From contig JAHHQG010000031.1 of assembly GCA_018729555.1 (NCBI GenBank), positions 1-55,168 of the forward strand: a stretch of DNA of 55,168 nucleotides, read 5' to 3'. A program made the translations under genes and the position numbers. Each line of letters begins with the position of its first letter. The first letter of the stretch is position 1. Under the pieces are notes generated by a model. It had not been told where the DNA came from. It made no database searches and saw only the letters and a program-made list of their open reading frames with translations. The stretch is from Clostridiales bacterium (lineage in GTDB: Bacteria > Bacillota > Sulfobacillia > RBS10-35). Positions 17,192 through 25,761 of the stretch are shown piece by piece.

Positions 17192-18703
17192 ATGGCCCAT
17201 CGCGTAAAGGTATCCATCAGCGGGGGAAGCATCGAGAAGGTTGCCGCGGACGGTATCATCGTCAATCTCTTTGAAGGGGTGAGGGTTCCCGGCGGAGCCA
17301 CAGGGGCCGTGGATGAAGCGTTGGGGGGCCTTCTCTCCGACGCCATCGCCATGGGCGAGCTCAAGGGGACCCTCTACGAGACCCGGGTGTACCCCACCTT
17401 CGGCCGCATCCCCGCCAAGCGGGTGGTGGTGGTGGGGCTGGGGCCATCGAAGGAGTTTAACCTCCTTCGGGCGGAGCGGGCTTCGGCGGCAGCCGTGAGA
17501 GCCGGCGCCAGGGCGGGCCTGCGCACCCTCGCCACCATCGTCCACGGAGCGGGGATCGGGGGCCTCGATCCCCAGAAGGCCTTTGCCGCGACGGTCCGGG
17601 GGATTTACAAAGGGCTCTACCGCTTCGATGCCTATCGCTCCGGCAAAGAAGAGCGGCAGGTGGAGATGGTGGAAGTGGTGGAGCGAAACGAAGAGAAGCG
17701 GGAGCTCTACCGCCACATCTGGCCCGAGACCCAAGCCATCGCCGAGGCGGTGGCGAAGGTGAGGGACTGGGTGAATACGCCTCCTCGGGATATGACCCCT
17801 GAAACCCTGGAAGCCATCGCCCGAAACCTGGCGGAGACCTACGGTTTCTCCCTGGAGGTCATTCGAGGGGAGGAGCTTCTGGAACGGGGCATGGAAGCTC
17901 TCTACGGCGTAGGGAAAGGGAGCCAGTATGCGCCTCGGCTGATCCGCCTCTCTTACCGGGGAGGCGAGGGGAAGGGGCTCCTGGCCTTGGTGGGGAAGGG
18001 GGTCACCTTCGACAGCGGCGGCCTTTCCCTCAAGACAGCCCAGGGCATGGAGACCATGAAGATGGATATGGCAGGGGCGGCGGCCGTCCTGGGTGCGGCC
18101 CAGGCCGTCGGGGAGCTGAAACCCAAGGTTTCGGTGGAGTTCTTGGTGGCGGCGGTGGAGAATCTCCCGGGGTCTCGCTCGCAAAAGCCCGGGGATATCG
18201 TTCGGGTGCAGGGCGGAAAGACGGTGGAGATCCTCAATACCGATGCGGAAGGGCGGCTGATCCTGGCCGACGCCGTGGCCTACGCCCGAAGCTTTGGGGC
18301 TTCCCACATCGTGGATGTGGCTACCCTCACGGGAGCGGCGGTGGTGGCGTTGGGCCAGGAGGCAAGCCTTCTCCTCGGAAACGATGAAGAGCTTCTTTCG
18401 GCGGTGGAAAAGGCCCACGAAGCTCAGGGCGAACGCATCTGGCGGATGCCCAGCTGGCCGGAATACCGGGAGTATTTCAAGAGTTCCGTGGCGGACATCC
18501 GGAATACGGGTAAAGGGGGAGCCGGCGCCATCGTGGGAGGGCTGATCATCGGGACCTTTGCCGAAGATCGCCCCTGGGCCCACATCGATGTGGCGGGGAC
18601 GGTCTTTCGGGAGGAGGAGACGCCTTACAGCGCTCCCGGCGCCACCGGTGGAACGACGGCTTCCCTGGTGCAGCTGGTGCTGGATTGGGCAAAAGGAAGG
18701 TAG
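17192..18703 (+). CDS. pepA: Leucyl aminopeptidase (cytosol aminopeptidase, M17)
   Basis: Cytosolic di-metal aminopeptidase that removes N-terminal residues. The catalytic domain has the full M17 signature: KGVTFDSGGLSLK, MKMDMAGAAAVLGA, and NTDAEGRLILADA, which supply the Lys, Asp and Glu ligands and the catalytic Arg. The N-terminal macro-like domain (residues 1-~165) is also present. Length is 503 aa. GGAGG lies 6 bases before the ATG; a GTG six bases earlier overlaps that site and is less likely. Confidence 0.95.
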   Translation: MAHRVKVSISGGSIEKVAADGIIVNLFEGVRVPGGATGAVDEALGGLLSDAIAMGELKGTLYETRVYPTFGRIPAKRVVVVGLGPSKEFNLLRAERASAAAVRAGARAGLRTLATIVHGAGIGGLDPQKAFAATVRGIYKGLYRFDAYRSGKEERQVEMVEVVERNEEKRELYRHIWPETQAIAEAVAKVRDWVNTPPRDMTPETLEAIARNLAETYGFSLEVIRGEELLERGMEALYGVGKGSQYAPRLIRLSYRGGEGKGLLALVGKGVTFDSGGLSLKTAQGMETMKMDMAGAAAVLGAAQAVGELKPKVSVEFLVAAVENLPGSRSQKPGDIVRVQGGKTVEILNTDAEGRLILADAVAYARSFGASHIVDVATLTGAAVVALGQEASLLLGNDEELLSAVEKAHEAQGERIWRMPSWPEYREYFKSSVADIRNTGKGGAGAIVGGLIIGTFAEDRPWAHIDVAGTVFREEETPYSAPGATGGTTASLVQLVLDWAKGR

Positions 18704-18723
18704 AAGGGAAGAAGGTGCGGGAA

Positions 18724-18760
18724 GGGGAAGGGGCGCCAGGGGCGGCCCTTCCCCTTTTGT
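18724..18760 (+). terminator. Intrinsic terminator after pepA
   Basis: Nine-base arms GGGGAAGGG (18724-18732) and CCCTTCCCC (18746-18754) are followed by TTTT, 21 bases after the pepA stop. Confidence 0.7.
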
Positions 18761-18850
18761 TGGGTCCGACCCGCCCTCTGAAAACCTGCCGCCCTCGTCA
18801 TCTCCGGGAGAGGGAAGAGGCCGGTCTTGGCGCGAAGCGATGGAGAACGA

Positions 18851-18880
18851 GGCCCCCTGGAATCCAGGGGGCCCTTTGGG
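18851..18880. terminator. GC-rich hairpin between convergent genes, possible bidirectional terminator
   Basis: A perfect 10-base stem (GGCCCCCTGG / CCAGGGGGCC) with a three-base AAT loop lies just past the stop of the minus-strand lipoprotein gene. The T tract is short in either direction (TTT on plus, a broken TCGTTCT on minus), so termination is likely but not certain. Confidence 0.5.
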
Positions 18881-19930
18881 TTATTGGAGGGATTCTCCGG
18901 TACCCAACCAGCGCCACTCCCTGAGGACGGCGCCGATGGTGGCATCCCAGCCGTCTGCTGCCTCCAGGTTCTCCAGCCGGCTGAAGACCAGGAAGTACTG
19001 CCCCTTCCTCTCCCCCGTCCGGAGGAAGGCCCGTTTCCCTTGGGGATCCTCCGCCTCGAAGGCCGCCAGGGCCCAAGGGGGCGGGTCCACAGGCGCGGAC
19101 CGGTAACCTTCCAGCATCTTCGCGGCAGCAGCCTCCGCCTCTTCCCGGGGCGTCCCTTCCCGGAAAGAGAAGATTTCCACAACGCCGAGCCCATCAGGGG
19201 GTAAAAACCGTACGCCCACCCGATTGTCCTCCGAGATGATCTCGTAACCCCAGTCGGGCGGAACATAGGCGGCAAAGGGCAGGATGGGGTGGTAGGCGAG
19301 GCGGAAGGTGCGGGTTTCCTTCTGGCCCTCGATGGTCAAGGTGACGTGTTTTGTCCACGGAAGGGCGTAGCGGACATCCACCACCTTCACCAGGGTGGCT
19401 CGATTCCAGGTCTCGGTGGGCCGGTAGTCGATGGTGTAGTCGTCGATGACGACCGTGGCCTCACCGATGCCGTCGGGAGCCAGGTATGCGGCGGCCTCGT
19501 CCCGGTTGGTGAAGCAGAACCAGAGGGAGCGGTTATCGCCCTCCAGACGGGGGAGGCGATCCTCCGTAGAGGAATCCACGTCCATGCAGACCTCGCCGCC
19601 CGAAAATTCGTTCTCCAGGGGCTGGTGGACATACCGGCCCGTCACGGTGACCTCCCCCGCAAAGGAGACGACGGCCCCAAAGGTACCCGACTCGGGCTGT
19701 TCCTCGTAGTAGGAGACCTCGGTAACCGTCAGGCCGGCCACGGTATCGCCAGGCCGAAGATCTTTGGCGGGCACCACGTTGGAAGGGTCGGTGCGGGGGG
19801 AAGGGGGTGCTTCCGCCGGCGCTTCTCCTTCTGTCGCGGTGGGGGTGGGGGCAGGGCCGGCAGGAGATCCGCAGGCGCCGAGCATGAGAGCCGCCGCCAT
19901 CAAGATCATGCCTGCCGGAATCCGGCGCAT
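18881..19930 (-). CDS. Hypothetical lipoprotein
   Basis: A 349-aa exported protein with signal peptide and lipobox (AAALMLGACGS), then a Pro/Thr/Ala-rich linker (about residues 20-60), then a mixed alpha/beta region without a recognised domain. The C-terminal ~100 residues (for example YVPPDWGYEIIS, DGLGVVEIFSFREG) resemble beta-rich extracellular domains of unknown function. Two Cys (VCMDVD, WFCFTN) might form a disulfide. The start is the ATG just before RRIPAGMILM; the adjacent GTG upstream is equally possible. It is bounded by terminators on both sides and so probably monocistronic. Confidence 0.75.
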   Translation of the reverse strand: MRRIPAGMILMAAALMLGACGSPAGPAPTPTATEGEAPAEAPPSPRTDPSNVVPAKDLRPGDTVAGLTVTEVSYYEEQPESGTFGAVVSFAGEVTVTGRYVHQPLENEFSGGEVCMDVDSSTEDRLPRLEGDNRSLWFCFTNRDEAAAYLAPDGIGEATVVIDDYTIDYRPTETWNRATLVKVVDVRYALPWTKHVTLTIEGQKETRTFRLAYHPILPFAAYVPPDWGYEIISEDNRVGVRFLPPDGLGVVEIFSFREGTPREEAEAAAAKMLEGYRSAPVDPPPWALAAFEAEDPQGKRAFLRTGERKGQYFLVFSRLENLEAADGWDATIGAVLREWRWLGTGESLQ

Positions 19931-19960
19931 CACTGGGCCTATCACCTCTCCTTGGAAGAC

Positions 19961-19993
19961 GCCATCCATGGGAACACGGTTCCCATGGATGGC
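19961..19993. repeat. Perfect 15-base inverted repeat in the lipoprotein leader
   Basis: GCCATCCATGGGAAC (19961-19975) and its exact complement GTTCCCATGGATGGC (19979-19993) flank a three-base ACG. No T tract follows on either strand. It sits 31 bases upstream of the lipoprotein ATG. It could be an operator or a leader hairpin. Confidence 0.6.
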
Positions 19994-20053
19994 GGTGTAT
20001 TACACGGTTGCCAGCATATGCTTGGGGGTGGTGGGAGAGGTGGAAAGAGGCTC

Positions 20054-20084
20054 AAAAAGGGGGCCTGGAGGAGGCCCCCTTTCC
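20054..20084 (-). terminator. Terminator after the DUF981-like gene
   Basis: On the minus strand a GGGGGCC / GGCCCCC stem with a short loop runs into TTTTT, about 25 bases past the stop of the gene at 20108-20800. Confidence 0.75.
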
Positions 20085-20107
20085 CTTGGGGTTTGTTCTT
20101 CATAGGA

Positions 20108-20800
20108 TCACATGGTATGGAGGACGAGCCCGATGTGGGTGAAGTAGTTCAGGGCACTGAAGAGGAAGAAAAAGAGGCCGCTTACCCACCAGCTGAAGCG
20201 CATCACCGAGGTAGTGCCGGCGGAAAAGTGGCGGAGGTAGGAGGGGAAGAGGACGGCGCCCAGGCCTGCCAGGGCGAAGAGAAGGGAGATGAAAGTGGCC
20301 TCGATCCGGGGCTGGTCGGCGAAGTAACCGGAAAGAGGCTCTTGCGGAGGGGCGGCAAAGAGAACGAAGTATTCCCCCGCCACGGCGATGGCGAAAAGGG
20401 CCAAGCCCATGCCCAGGACGAAAACGGACATGGGTCCAAAGGCGCGGGCGATGTCTTCCTGAAGCTTTTCCCCTTTTAGGGCGCTGAGGCGCTCTTCGTT
20501 TCGCCAGAAATAGAAGGCTGCCGCCAGGAGAAAGACACCGAAGGCGAGGCTTGGTTCGCCGAAGATGATGTTGGCAAACGGAGTTCCGATGGGAGCCAGA
20601 GGCCACTTGAGGGTCATGTCCAGGCCGGTGGCGCCAAGGATGACGCCCAGGGTGGCAAAAGCGATGGCATAGCCTCTAGCGTTAGGGCTCTTTCCCTTTT
20701 GTAAATCGCCGATGAGGGAGGCCAGAAGCAGCAGGCCGGCACCGGCGGCCACCCCCATGATGGTGTTGTACATGGGGGCTTGGGCCCAGTCGACATGCAT
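20108..20800 (-). CDS. DUF981-like integral membrane protein
   Basis: A 230-aa protein with roughly six membrane segments and a start (HVDWAQAPMYNTIMGVAAGAGL) that matches my recollection of the DUF981 family; that assignment is from memory of the family, not a search. A charged cytoplasmic loop (WRNEERLSALKGEKLQED) splits it into halves. Notable are conserved-looking residues in membrane positions: EYF in AIAVAGEYFVLF, and a His in NYFTHIGLVLH. Function unknown. It has its own leader and terminator. Confidence 0.8.
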   Translation of the reverse strand: MHVDWAQAPMYNTIMGVAAGAGLLLLASLIGDLQKGKSPNARGYAIAFATLGVILGATGLDMTLKWPLAPIGTPFANIIFGEPSLAFGVFLLAAAFYFWRNEERLSALKGEKLQEDIARAFGPMSVFVLGMGLALFAIAVAGEYFVLFAAPPQEPLSGYFADQPRIEATFISLLFALAGLGAVLFPSYLRHFSAGTTSVMRFSWWVSGLFFFLFSALNYFTHIGLVLHTM

Positions 20801-20880
20801 GAGTATTCCCCCTTTCTCAAGGTTGCTGCAGACAAAATGCTATTGCTCAGGAGCATCCATGTACAAGAAAAAGCGCTAAA

Positions 20881-21070
20881 ATGGCCCGCTACCTGGAGAA
20901 AGCCCGGAAAAAGGGCCGGGTGAGGCCCGCGGGCGGCACGGCGGCCCACACCTTCCTCTCCCTCATGGTCACGGGGAGCCGGGAGCTCCGCCGTCAAGGG
21001 ATCCAGGAAAGGCCGAAAAGCTGGCCCATGAGCACCTGGACACCTACGGACGGGCCATGGGAAAAGGCTA
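20881..21070 (+). pseudogene. Possible small protein gene with one frameshift
   Basis: An ATG opens MARYLEKARKKGRVRPAG and continues to ~20998. From there the protein-like reading jumps frame: the next ~20 codons read GKAEKLAHEHLDTYGRAMGK and end at a TAG near 21068, whereas the original frame becomes Trp/Pro-rich. Adding one base near 21000 joins the two into a ~62-aa basic helical protein. The ribosome site is weak. No family was recognised; it may be chance. Confidence 0.3.
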
Positions 21071-21081
21071 GCTAAGACCTG

Positions 21082-22293
21082 CTAAGACACCTCTCTTTCC
21101 CGGTTTCCTCGCCAGAGGGAAGAGAGAAGGAAGACGATGCTTCCTACCCCGAGGAGCGCCAAACCCGCGGCAAAACGAAGGCTCCCGCTGGCCAGGGCGG
21201 CAAGGAAAGGCGGGTGGGGCGGGGAAGGGGGGGCGGTGAAACTTCCCAAGGTGGGAAGGGCCGTCAGGTCGGGGGGCCAGAGGAGGTAGGTGAACCCTGC
21301 TGCCAGGAAGGCGTGGATGAGGCGGGCGAGGGTGTAGACCCCGATCTGGATCCCCGTATCCCGGGTGACGGCTGCCACCTGAGCGATCACCGAAAGCCCT
21401 GACCAGGCGATGATGGCCGATGCCACCATGGTGCGGGTGAGGAGGGGCTCGGGGGCGTGGGCCGTCAGCTGCGCTCCCACGGAGATCTCAAGAAAGCCGG
21501 CAAAGATTCCTTCGGCCAGCTGGGGCGAAAGGCCCAGGGGAGAGAGAAGGGCCGCGAAGAAGGCGAGGATGCCGAAGGTCTTGGCCATATCCACCAGGAC
21601 GGAAAAGAGGATGATGAATCCCCCGATGAGGAGAAGGGTATCCACCGAGCGGCGGACGCTGTCCCCTAAAAGGGCCCCCAGGGACCTCCCATCCTGGCGG
21701 CGGGTTTCCAGGAGGGCTTCCCAAGCCTCCCGCAAGAGGTTCGGGCCGTTCCCCTTCGGTTCGGGCGTTTCATCCTGGCCCCGCCGGTAAAAGAGCTTCA
21801 TGAGGATTCCCATGAAAAAGGCCCCCAGGTAGTGGGCCGACATGATGGTTCCCACCAAAAGGGGCTGGTTCAGCATGCCCACGGCCACGGCCCCTCCCAT
21901 GAAGAGGGGGTCGGAGGTGTTGCTGAAGGCCGTGAGGCGGGTCGCCTCTGTGGGGGTGATCTGGTTCTTCTTCCGGAGCTCCGCTGCCAGCACTGCCCCC
22001 ACGGGGTATCCCGAATTGAACCCCATGGCCACCACAAAGGCGCCCTGCCCCGGGATGCCGAAAAGAGGCCGCATCAGTGGGCGCATGAGGACCCCCAGGA
22101 AGGCCACCACCCCCAGTCCCACCAGGAGGTAGCTCCCGATGAAAAAGGGGAGAAGGGCGGGGAAGACGACGTACCACCAGATCTTGAGCCCGCGCTCGGC
22201 TCCGGCGAAGGCCATCTCGGGGCGGATGACCATGGCGGCCACGAAGATGACGGCCAGGGTGACCCCAAAAAGGGTTCCCAGGTGTTTGGGCAA
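21082..22293 (-). CDS. ylbJ: Sporulation integral membrane protein YlbJ
   Basis: YlbJ is a spore-former-specific nucleoside-transporter-like (Gate domain) membrane protein needed for normal cortex and resistance in Bacillus. This 403-aa protein has about nine to ten hydrophobic segments and the family signature GFNSGYPVGAVLAAELRKKNQITPTEA followed by LTAFSNTSDPLFMGGAVAVGML. The start is a TTG with AGGAGG 7 bases upstream. In Bacillus it follows coaD; here the two are ~18 kb apart and on opposite strands. Confidence 0.92.
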   Translation of the reverse strand: MPKHLGTLFGVTLAVIFVAAMVIRPEMAFAGAERGLKIWWYVVFPALLPFFIGSYLLVGLGVVAFLGVLMRPLMRPLFGIPGQGAFVVAMGFNSGYPVGAVLAAELRKKNQITPTEATRLTAFSNTSDPLFMGGAVAVGMLNQPLLVGTIMSAHYLGAFFMGILMKLFYRRGQDETPEPKGNGPNLLREAWEALLETRRQDGRSLGALLGDSVRRSVDTLLLIGGFIILFSVLVDMAKTFGILAFFAALLSPLGLSPQLAEGIFAGFLEISVGAQLTAHAPEPLLTRTMVASAIIAWSGLSVIAQVAAVTRDTGIQIGVYTLARLIHAFLAAGFTYLLWPPDLTALPTLGSFTAPPSPPHPPFLAALASGSLRFAAGLALLGVGSIVFLLSSLWRGNREREVS

Positions 22294-22334
22294 GGGCCAT
22301 CCTCCTGCCCCACCCTATGCCTTTGGTGACCCGT

Positions 22335-22868
22335 TTACGCTTTCAGCCGCGGGGCGAACTTCTTGCGGAACTTCTCGTACTTGGGGGCGATCACCAGCCG
22401 GCAGAAGGCCTTTTCCGGGTTGAGCCGGAAATATCGGCGATGGTAATCCTCGGCCGGGTAAAAGGCCTTGAGGGGCACCACTTCCGTGACGATCTTTTCC
22501 CCTTCCCAGTGGGGATCCCAGGGAAGGGAGGCCATGAAGGCCCGGGCTTCCGCTTCCTGCTGGGGGTTATGGGTGAGGATGATGGACCGGTACTGGTGGC
22601 CCACATCCGCTCCCTGGCGGTTGGGGGTGGTGGGATCGTGGATAGAGAAGAAGACCTCCAGGAGATCCCGGTAGCGGATGACCTCCGGGTCGTAGGTCAC
22701 CTGCACCACTTCCGCATGGCCCGTGGTACCGGTGCACACCTCTTCGTAGGTGGGGTGAGGCTTATGGCCCCCGGCATACCCTGGGATGACTTCTTTCACG
22801 CCCTCCAGATCCTCAAAGACCGGCTCCAGGCACCAGAAGCATCCGCCCCCAAAGGTGGCTTTCTCCAT
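22335..22868 (-). CDS. msrA: Peptide-methionine (S)-S-oxide reductase MsrA
   Basis: Repairs oxidised methionine in proteins. The active-site motif GGGCFWCLEPVFE is at residues 7-19, followed by VIPGYAGGHKPHPTYEEVCTGTTGHAE. The 177-aa length is normal. No resolving C-terminal Cys pair is seen, although FCRLV near the end has a single Cys. AAGGAGGA precedes the ATG. It is downstream of the MFS gene in the same direction. Confidence 0.95.
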   Translation of the reverse strand: MEKATFGGGCFWCLEPVFEDLEGVKEVIPGYAGGHKPHPTYEEVCTGTTGHAEVVQVTYDPEVIRYRDLLEVFFSIHDPTTPNRQGADVGHQYRSIILTHNPQQEAEARAFMASLPWDPHWEGEKIVTEVVPLKAFYPAEDYHRRYFRLNPEKAFCRLVIAPKYEKFRKKFAPRLKA

Positions 22869-22892
22869 GATCCGTCCTCCTTCTTAAAGGGA

Positions 22893-24062
22893 TTATGGCA
22901 TATAGGCTTTCGCGGCGCGGGAAGGCCTCACCTGGGGCAAAAGGCTGCCCACCCACCCGGCGGGAAGGGCGAGGAGAGGGGCGGCGGCGATGGCCACCGG
23001 CGCCGAAAAGAGGTCGGCCACCCAACCCAAAAGCTGGGCTCCCACCCCCGCCATGGCGATGGTCAGGCCCGTGGCCAGGCCGGAGATCATCCCCAGCCGG
23101 TGGGGCACATGGCGCTGGGCATAGCTGGTGGTGACGGACCAGCTCATCATGAAAAAGAAGTTGGCCATCAGCAGGAATACCGCCCCCCACGGCGGGGGGA
23201 GGAGCCAGGCCAAAAGGGCCGGCAAAAAGGCGGCGTAGAGGGACCCCGAGATGGCGGCGTAATCGCCGAAGCGCTCCGCCACAAAGCCTCCCACCAAGGT
23301 GGCAAGGGCCCCCGCCAGAAGGACCCCGAAGAGGAGGTAGTCCACCTGCGAGGTGCTCCAGCCCAGGTGGTGCTGGTAGTGGAGGGGAAGGATGGTGGCG
23401 AGGGCTGCTTGCCCGAGGCCCCTTAGGACGATGACCCCCACCAGAGGGGGTAAAAGGGCCTTCAGGGTAGGGGCTCCTTCAGGGCGGGGGTAGGCCTGCC
23501 GCGGCCTGGGCGCCTGGCCGTTTTTCTCCTGCCGGTGGTGGAGGAAGAGGATGAGGGCGAAAAGGCCTGCGGGTACCCCCAAAAGGACGATGCGGGTGAG
23601 GGTCTGGGGGGTCATCAAGAGGGCGACGGAGAGGGGGGCCAGGGCCATGCCGATGTTGCCGGCCACCTGGAACCAGCCCAAAGCCACCGCCGGCCGCTGG
23701 GGGGCGTGGCGCCGCACCGACGAGGAGGCGTCGGGGTGAAAGGCGGAAGACCCCATCCCCGCCAGGAAGAGGGCCAGGAGGATTTGCTCGTAGGATGGCG
23801 CTCGGGAGAGGTACAAAAAGCCCAGGAAGACAGCCAAAAGGCCCCAGGGCATGAGATTCCTCCGGGTCCGGTCGGCCACCTGGCCCCACAAGGGCTGGCC
23901 GAGGGCGGAGGAGAGGTTGGCCACCAGCGCGAGGCTCCCCAGGATGCCGTAGGACCAGCCGTAGGCGGCAGCGAATAGGGGGAGGAGGGCCGGTACACCG
24001 GCCGTGGCATAGTCGGTGGCCATGTGGGCGAGGCTGTAGAGGGCGACCCGTCCCCTGTTCAC
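22893..24062 (-). CDS. MFS transporter, fosmidomycin-resistance (Fsr)-like
   Basis: A 389-aa twelve-segment permease. It begins YSLAHMATDYATAGVPALLPLFAAAYGWSYG, as in the Fsr/YfnB-type MFS group, and carries the motif-A-like loop GQVADRTRRN after segment 2 and the SSAFHPDASS segment typical of Fsr proteins (GxxxFHPxAS). The start is GTG. The substrate cannot be assigned; drug or small-organic-acid efflux is most likely. The divergent hemQ gene begins only 33 bases away. Confidence 0.85.
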   Translation of the reverse strand: MNRGRVALYSLAHMATDYATAGVPALLPLFAAAYGWSYGILGSLALVANLSSALGQPLWGQVADRTRRNLMPWGLLAVFLGFLYLSRAPSYEQILLALFLAGMGSSAFHPDASSSVRRHAPQRPAVALGWFQVAGNIGMALAPLSVALLMTPQTLTRIVLLGVPAGLFALILFLHHRQEKNGQAPRPRQAYPRPEGAPTLKALLPPLVGVIVLRGLGQAALATILPLHYQHHLGWSTSQVDYLLFGVLLAGALATLVGGFVAERFGDYAAISGSLYAAFLPALLAWLLPPPWGAVFLLMANFFFMMSWSVTTSYAQRHVPHRLGMISGLATGLTIAMAGVGAQLLGWVADLFSAPVAIAAAPLLALPAGWVGSLLPQVRPSRAAKAYMP

Positions 24063-24095
24063 TAGGGTTTATTATAGAATCCGGAGGGGATAAAA

Positions 24096-24845
24096 CTGAC
24101 GGCTCCCGAAACACTGGACGGTTGGTTTGTCCTTCACGACTTTCGCCGCCTTCGCTGGGACCGCTGGCAGGAGCTGACCCCCGGAAAGAAAGAGCAAGTC
24201 GTCGATCGGTGGCAGGCCTATCTTCAAGCCCATGAGACGGTAGAGGGCGAGGAAGGGGTCTACAGCGCCCTTTATCGCATCGCGGGGCATAAAGGGGATT
24301 ACCTGTGGGTCCATTTCCGCCCCCGGGTGGAGGATCTTTTGGCCCTGGAGCGGGAGTGGGAGACCACCCCTGCGGCGGTCCTCAGCGAAAGGACCTTCTC
24401 CTACCTTTCGGTGGTAGAGCTCAGCCGCCATAGCGCCCCTCCTTTTCCCGAGGACGTGGACCCCATGACCATCCCTGCCCTTAGGGAAAGGCTCCAGCCC
24501 ACCATTCCTCCCTACCGGTGGATCTGCTTTTACCCCATGAGCAAGAAGCGGGGCGAGACCGTCAACTGGTACCAGCTTTCCGGCCGGGAGCGGGCCGAGT
24601 ACATGCGGGGCCACGGCGCCATCGGGCGCAAATGGTCGGACCGGGTCAAGCAGATCGTCTCCGGATCTATAGGCCTGGACGACTGGGAGTGGGGCGTCAG
24701 CCTCTTCGCTGATGAGCCCCTCCATTTCAAAAAGCTGGTCTACGAGATGCGCTTCGATCCCGCCAGCGCCCTCTTTGCCCAATTCGGCCCCTTTTTCATC
24801 GGAGAGCGCATGGATCAGGCAGCTTTGCGCAGCTGGCTCCTCTGA
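24096..24845 (+). CDS. hemQ: Coproheme decarboxylase HemQ (CTG start)
   Basis: HemQ converts coproheme III to heme b, the last step of the coproporphyrin-dependent heme pathway of Gram-positives. The 249-aa chlorite-dismutase-like protein has the catalytic Tyr in WICFYPMSKKR and the proximal heme His in RGHGAIGRKW. An ATG/GTG/TTG start before 24327 does not exist, and starting at GTG 24327 would delete the N-terminal ~77 residues (ETLDGWFVLHDFRRLRW...), which are clearly HemQ-like. CTG 24096 is in frame, opens just after a stop, and has GGAGG 8 bases upstream. The 3' end overlaps convergent ctaA by 31 bases. Confidence 0.93.
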   Translation: MTAPETLDGWFVLHDFRRLRWDRWQELTPGKKEQVVDRWQAYLQAHETVEGEEGVYSALYRIAGHKGDYLWVHFRPRVEDLLALEREWETTPAAVLSERTFSYLSVVELSRHSAPPFPEDVDPMTIPALRERLQPTIPPYRWICFYPMSKKRGETVNWYQLSGRERAEYMRGHGAIGRKWSDRVKQIVSGSIGLDDWEWGVSLFADEPLHFKKLVYEMRFDPASALFAQFGPFFIGERMDQAALRSWLL

Positions 24846-25699
24846 GGAAGGGTCACGTAGTAGCCGTAGAGCTGGGCGCTGAAGAAAAGGGGCACCGTCG
24901 CCGCATGGAGCATGGCCCAGAGGAGGGCCGCCCCCTGCCACGCGATGAAGGCGCCGAAGATCACCTGGAGGGTCATGAAGAGGAGGCCCCATCGGGCTGC
25001 CTTTTGCACGGCCGGATGGGGGAGAGCCACGCCTTTTTTCCACCAGTAGAGGGTCAGGAGGAAAAGGGCCAGACCCATGAGGCGGTGGAAGAGCTGAGGG
25101 AGAAGGTAGTCCGGCCAGGAAAGAAGGCTGGTACCGGCGCAGAGGGGCCAGCCGTGGCAAAAGGATCCCGTGTGGTGAACGTAGGCGCCGGTGTAGATGG
25201 TGACGAAGGTGAGGAAAAGAAGCCAGCCGGTCAGGCGATGCCAGCTCCTTTCGGCGCCTTCCCACCTTCCCCTTTCTTCCTGGGATAAGGCCACCGCCAG
25301 GAGGAAGACAAAGCTATAGGCGAGAAGGGAGACGCCGAAATGGAGGGCGAGGATCTCCGCCGGTTCGGGCCAGAGGACGGTGGCCGCCCCGAGACCTCCT
25401 TCCAGGAAGAAAAAGAAGAGGGAAGCGCCCATGAGCTTTTTGTGGGACGGGGCGACGGGCTCCCGGAAGAAGACCCGCCAGGCCAGCCAGAGGATGATGA
25501 GGGTGGCGATGAGGGTGATGAGGCGGTGGTTCCACTCGATCATCATGTCGGCCCGGAGGAGAGGGAACCAGCGCCCCTGGCAGAGGGGCCAATGGGGGCC
25601 GCATCCCTGGCCGGAGCCGGTGTTGGTGACGAGGGCCCCCATCACCAGCACCAGGTAAACGGAGAAAGCTCCCACCCAGCTGAGGGTCCGAAGGTGCAT
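24815..25699 (-). CDS. ctaA: Heme A synthase CtaA
   Basis: Converts heme O to heme A for aa3/caa3 oxidases. The 294-aa protein has eight membrane segments. Heme ligands and family motifs are visible: GSGQGCGPHWPLCQG with the paired Cys in the first loop, MMIEWNHRLITL, ALHFGVSLLAY, and in the second half SFCHGWPLCAG, FHRLMGLALF and LHAATV. It is divergent from DUF177 with ~60 bases between, and convergent with and overlapping hemQ. Together with ctaM at 34.6 kb this points to a heme-A oxidase. Confidence 0.95.
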   Translation of the reverse strand: MHLRTLSWVGAFSVYLVLVMGALVTNTGSGQGCGPHWPLCQGRWFPLLRADMMIEWNHRLITLIATLIILWLAWRVFFREPVAPSHKKLMGASLFFFFLEGGLGAATVLWPEPAEILALHFGVSLLAYSFVFLLAVALSQEERGRWEGAERSWHRLTGWLLFLTFVTIYTGAYVHHTGSFCHGWPLCAGTSLLSWPDYLLPQLFHRLMGLALFLLTLYWWKKGVALPHPAVQKAARWGLLFMTLQVIFGAFIAWQGAALLWAMLHAATVPLFFSAQLYGYYVTLPQRSQLRKAA

Positions 25700-25761
25700 C
25701 TCTTTCCCCCTTGGCCTCGAGCGAAGCTATGATAGCACAAAAGAGAAAGGAGCGCCGTTCC

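Noticed and set aside
19961-19993. Terminator after the DUF981-like gene
   Set aside because: A separate stem with TTTTT at 20054-20084 already fills that role, and this palindrome has no T tract.
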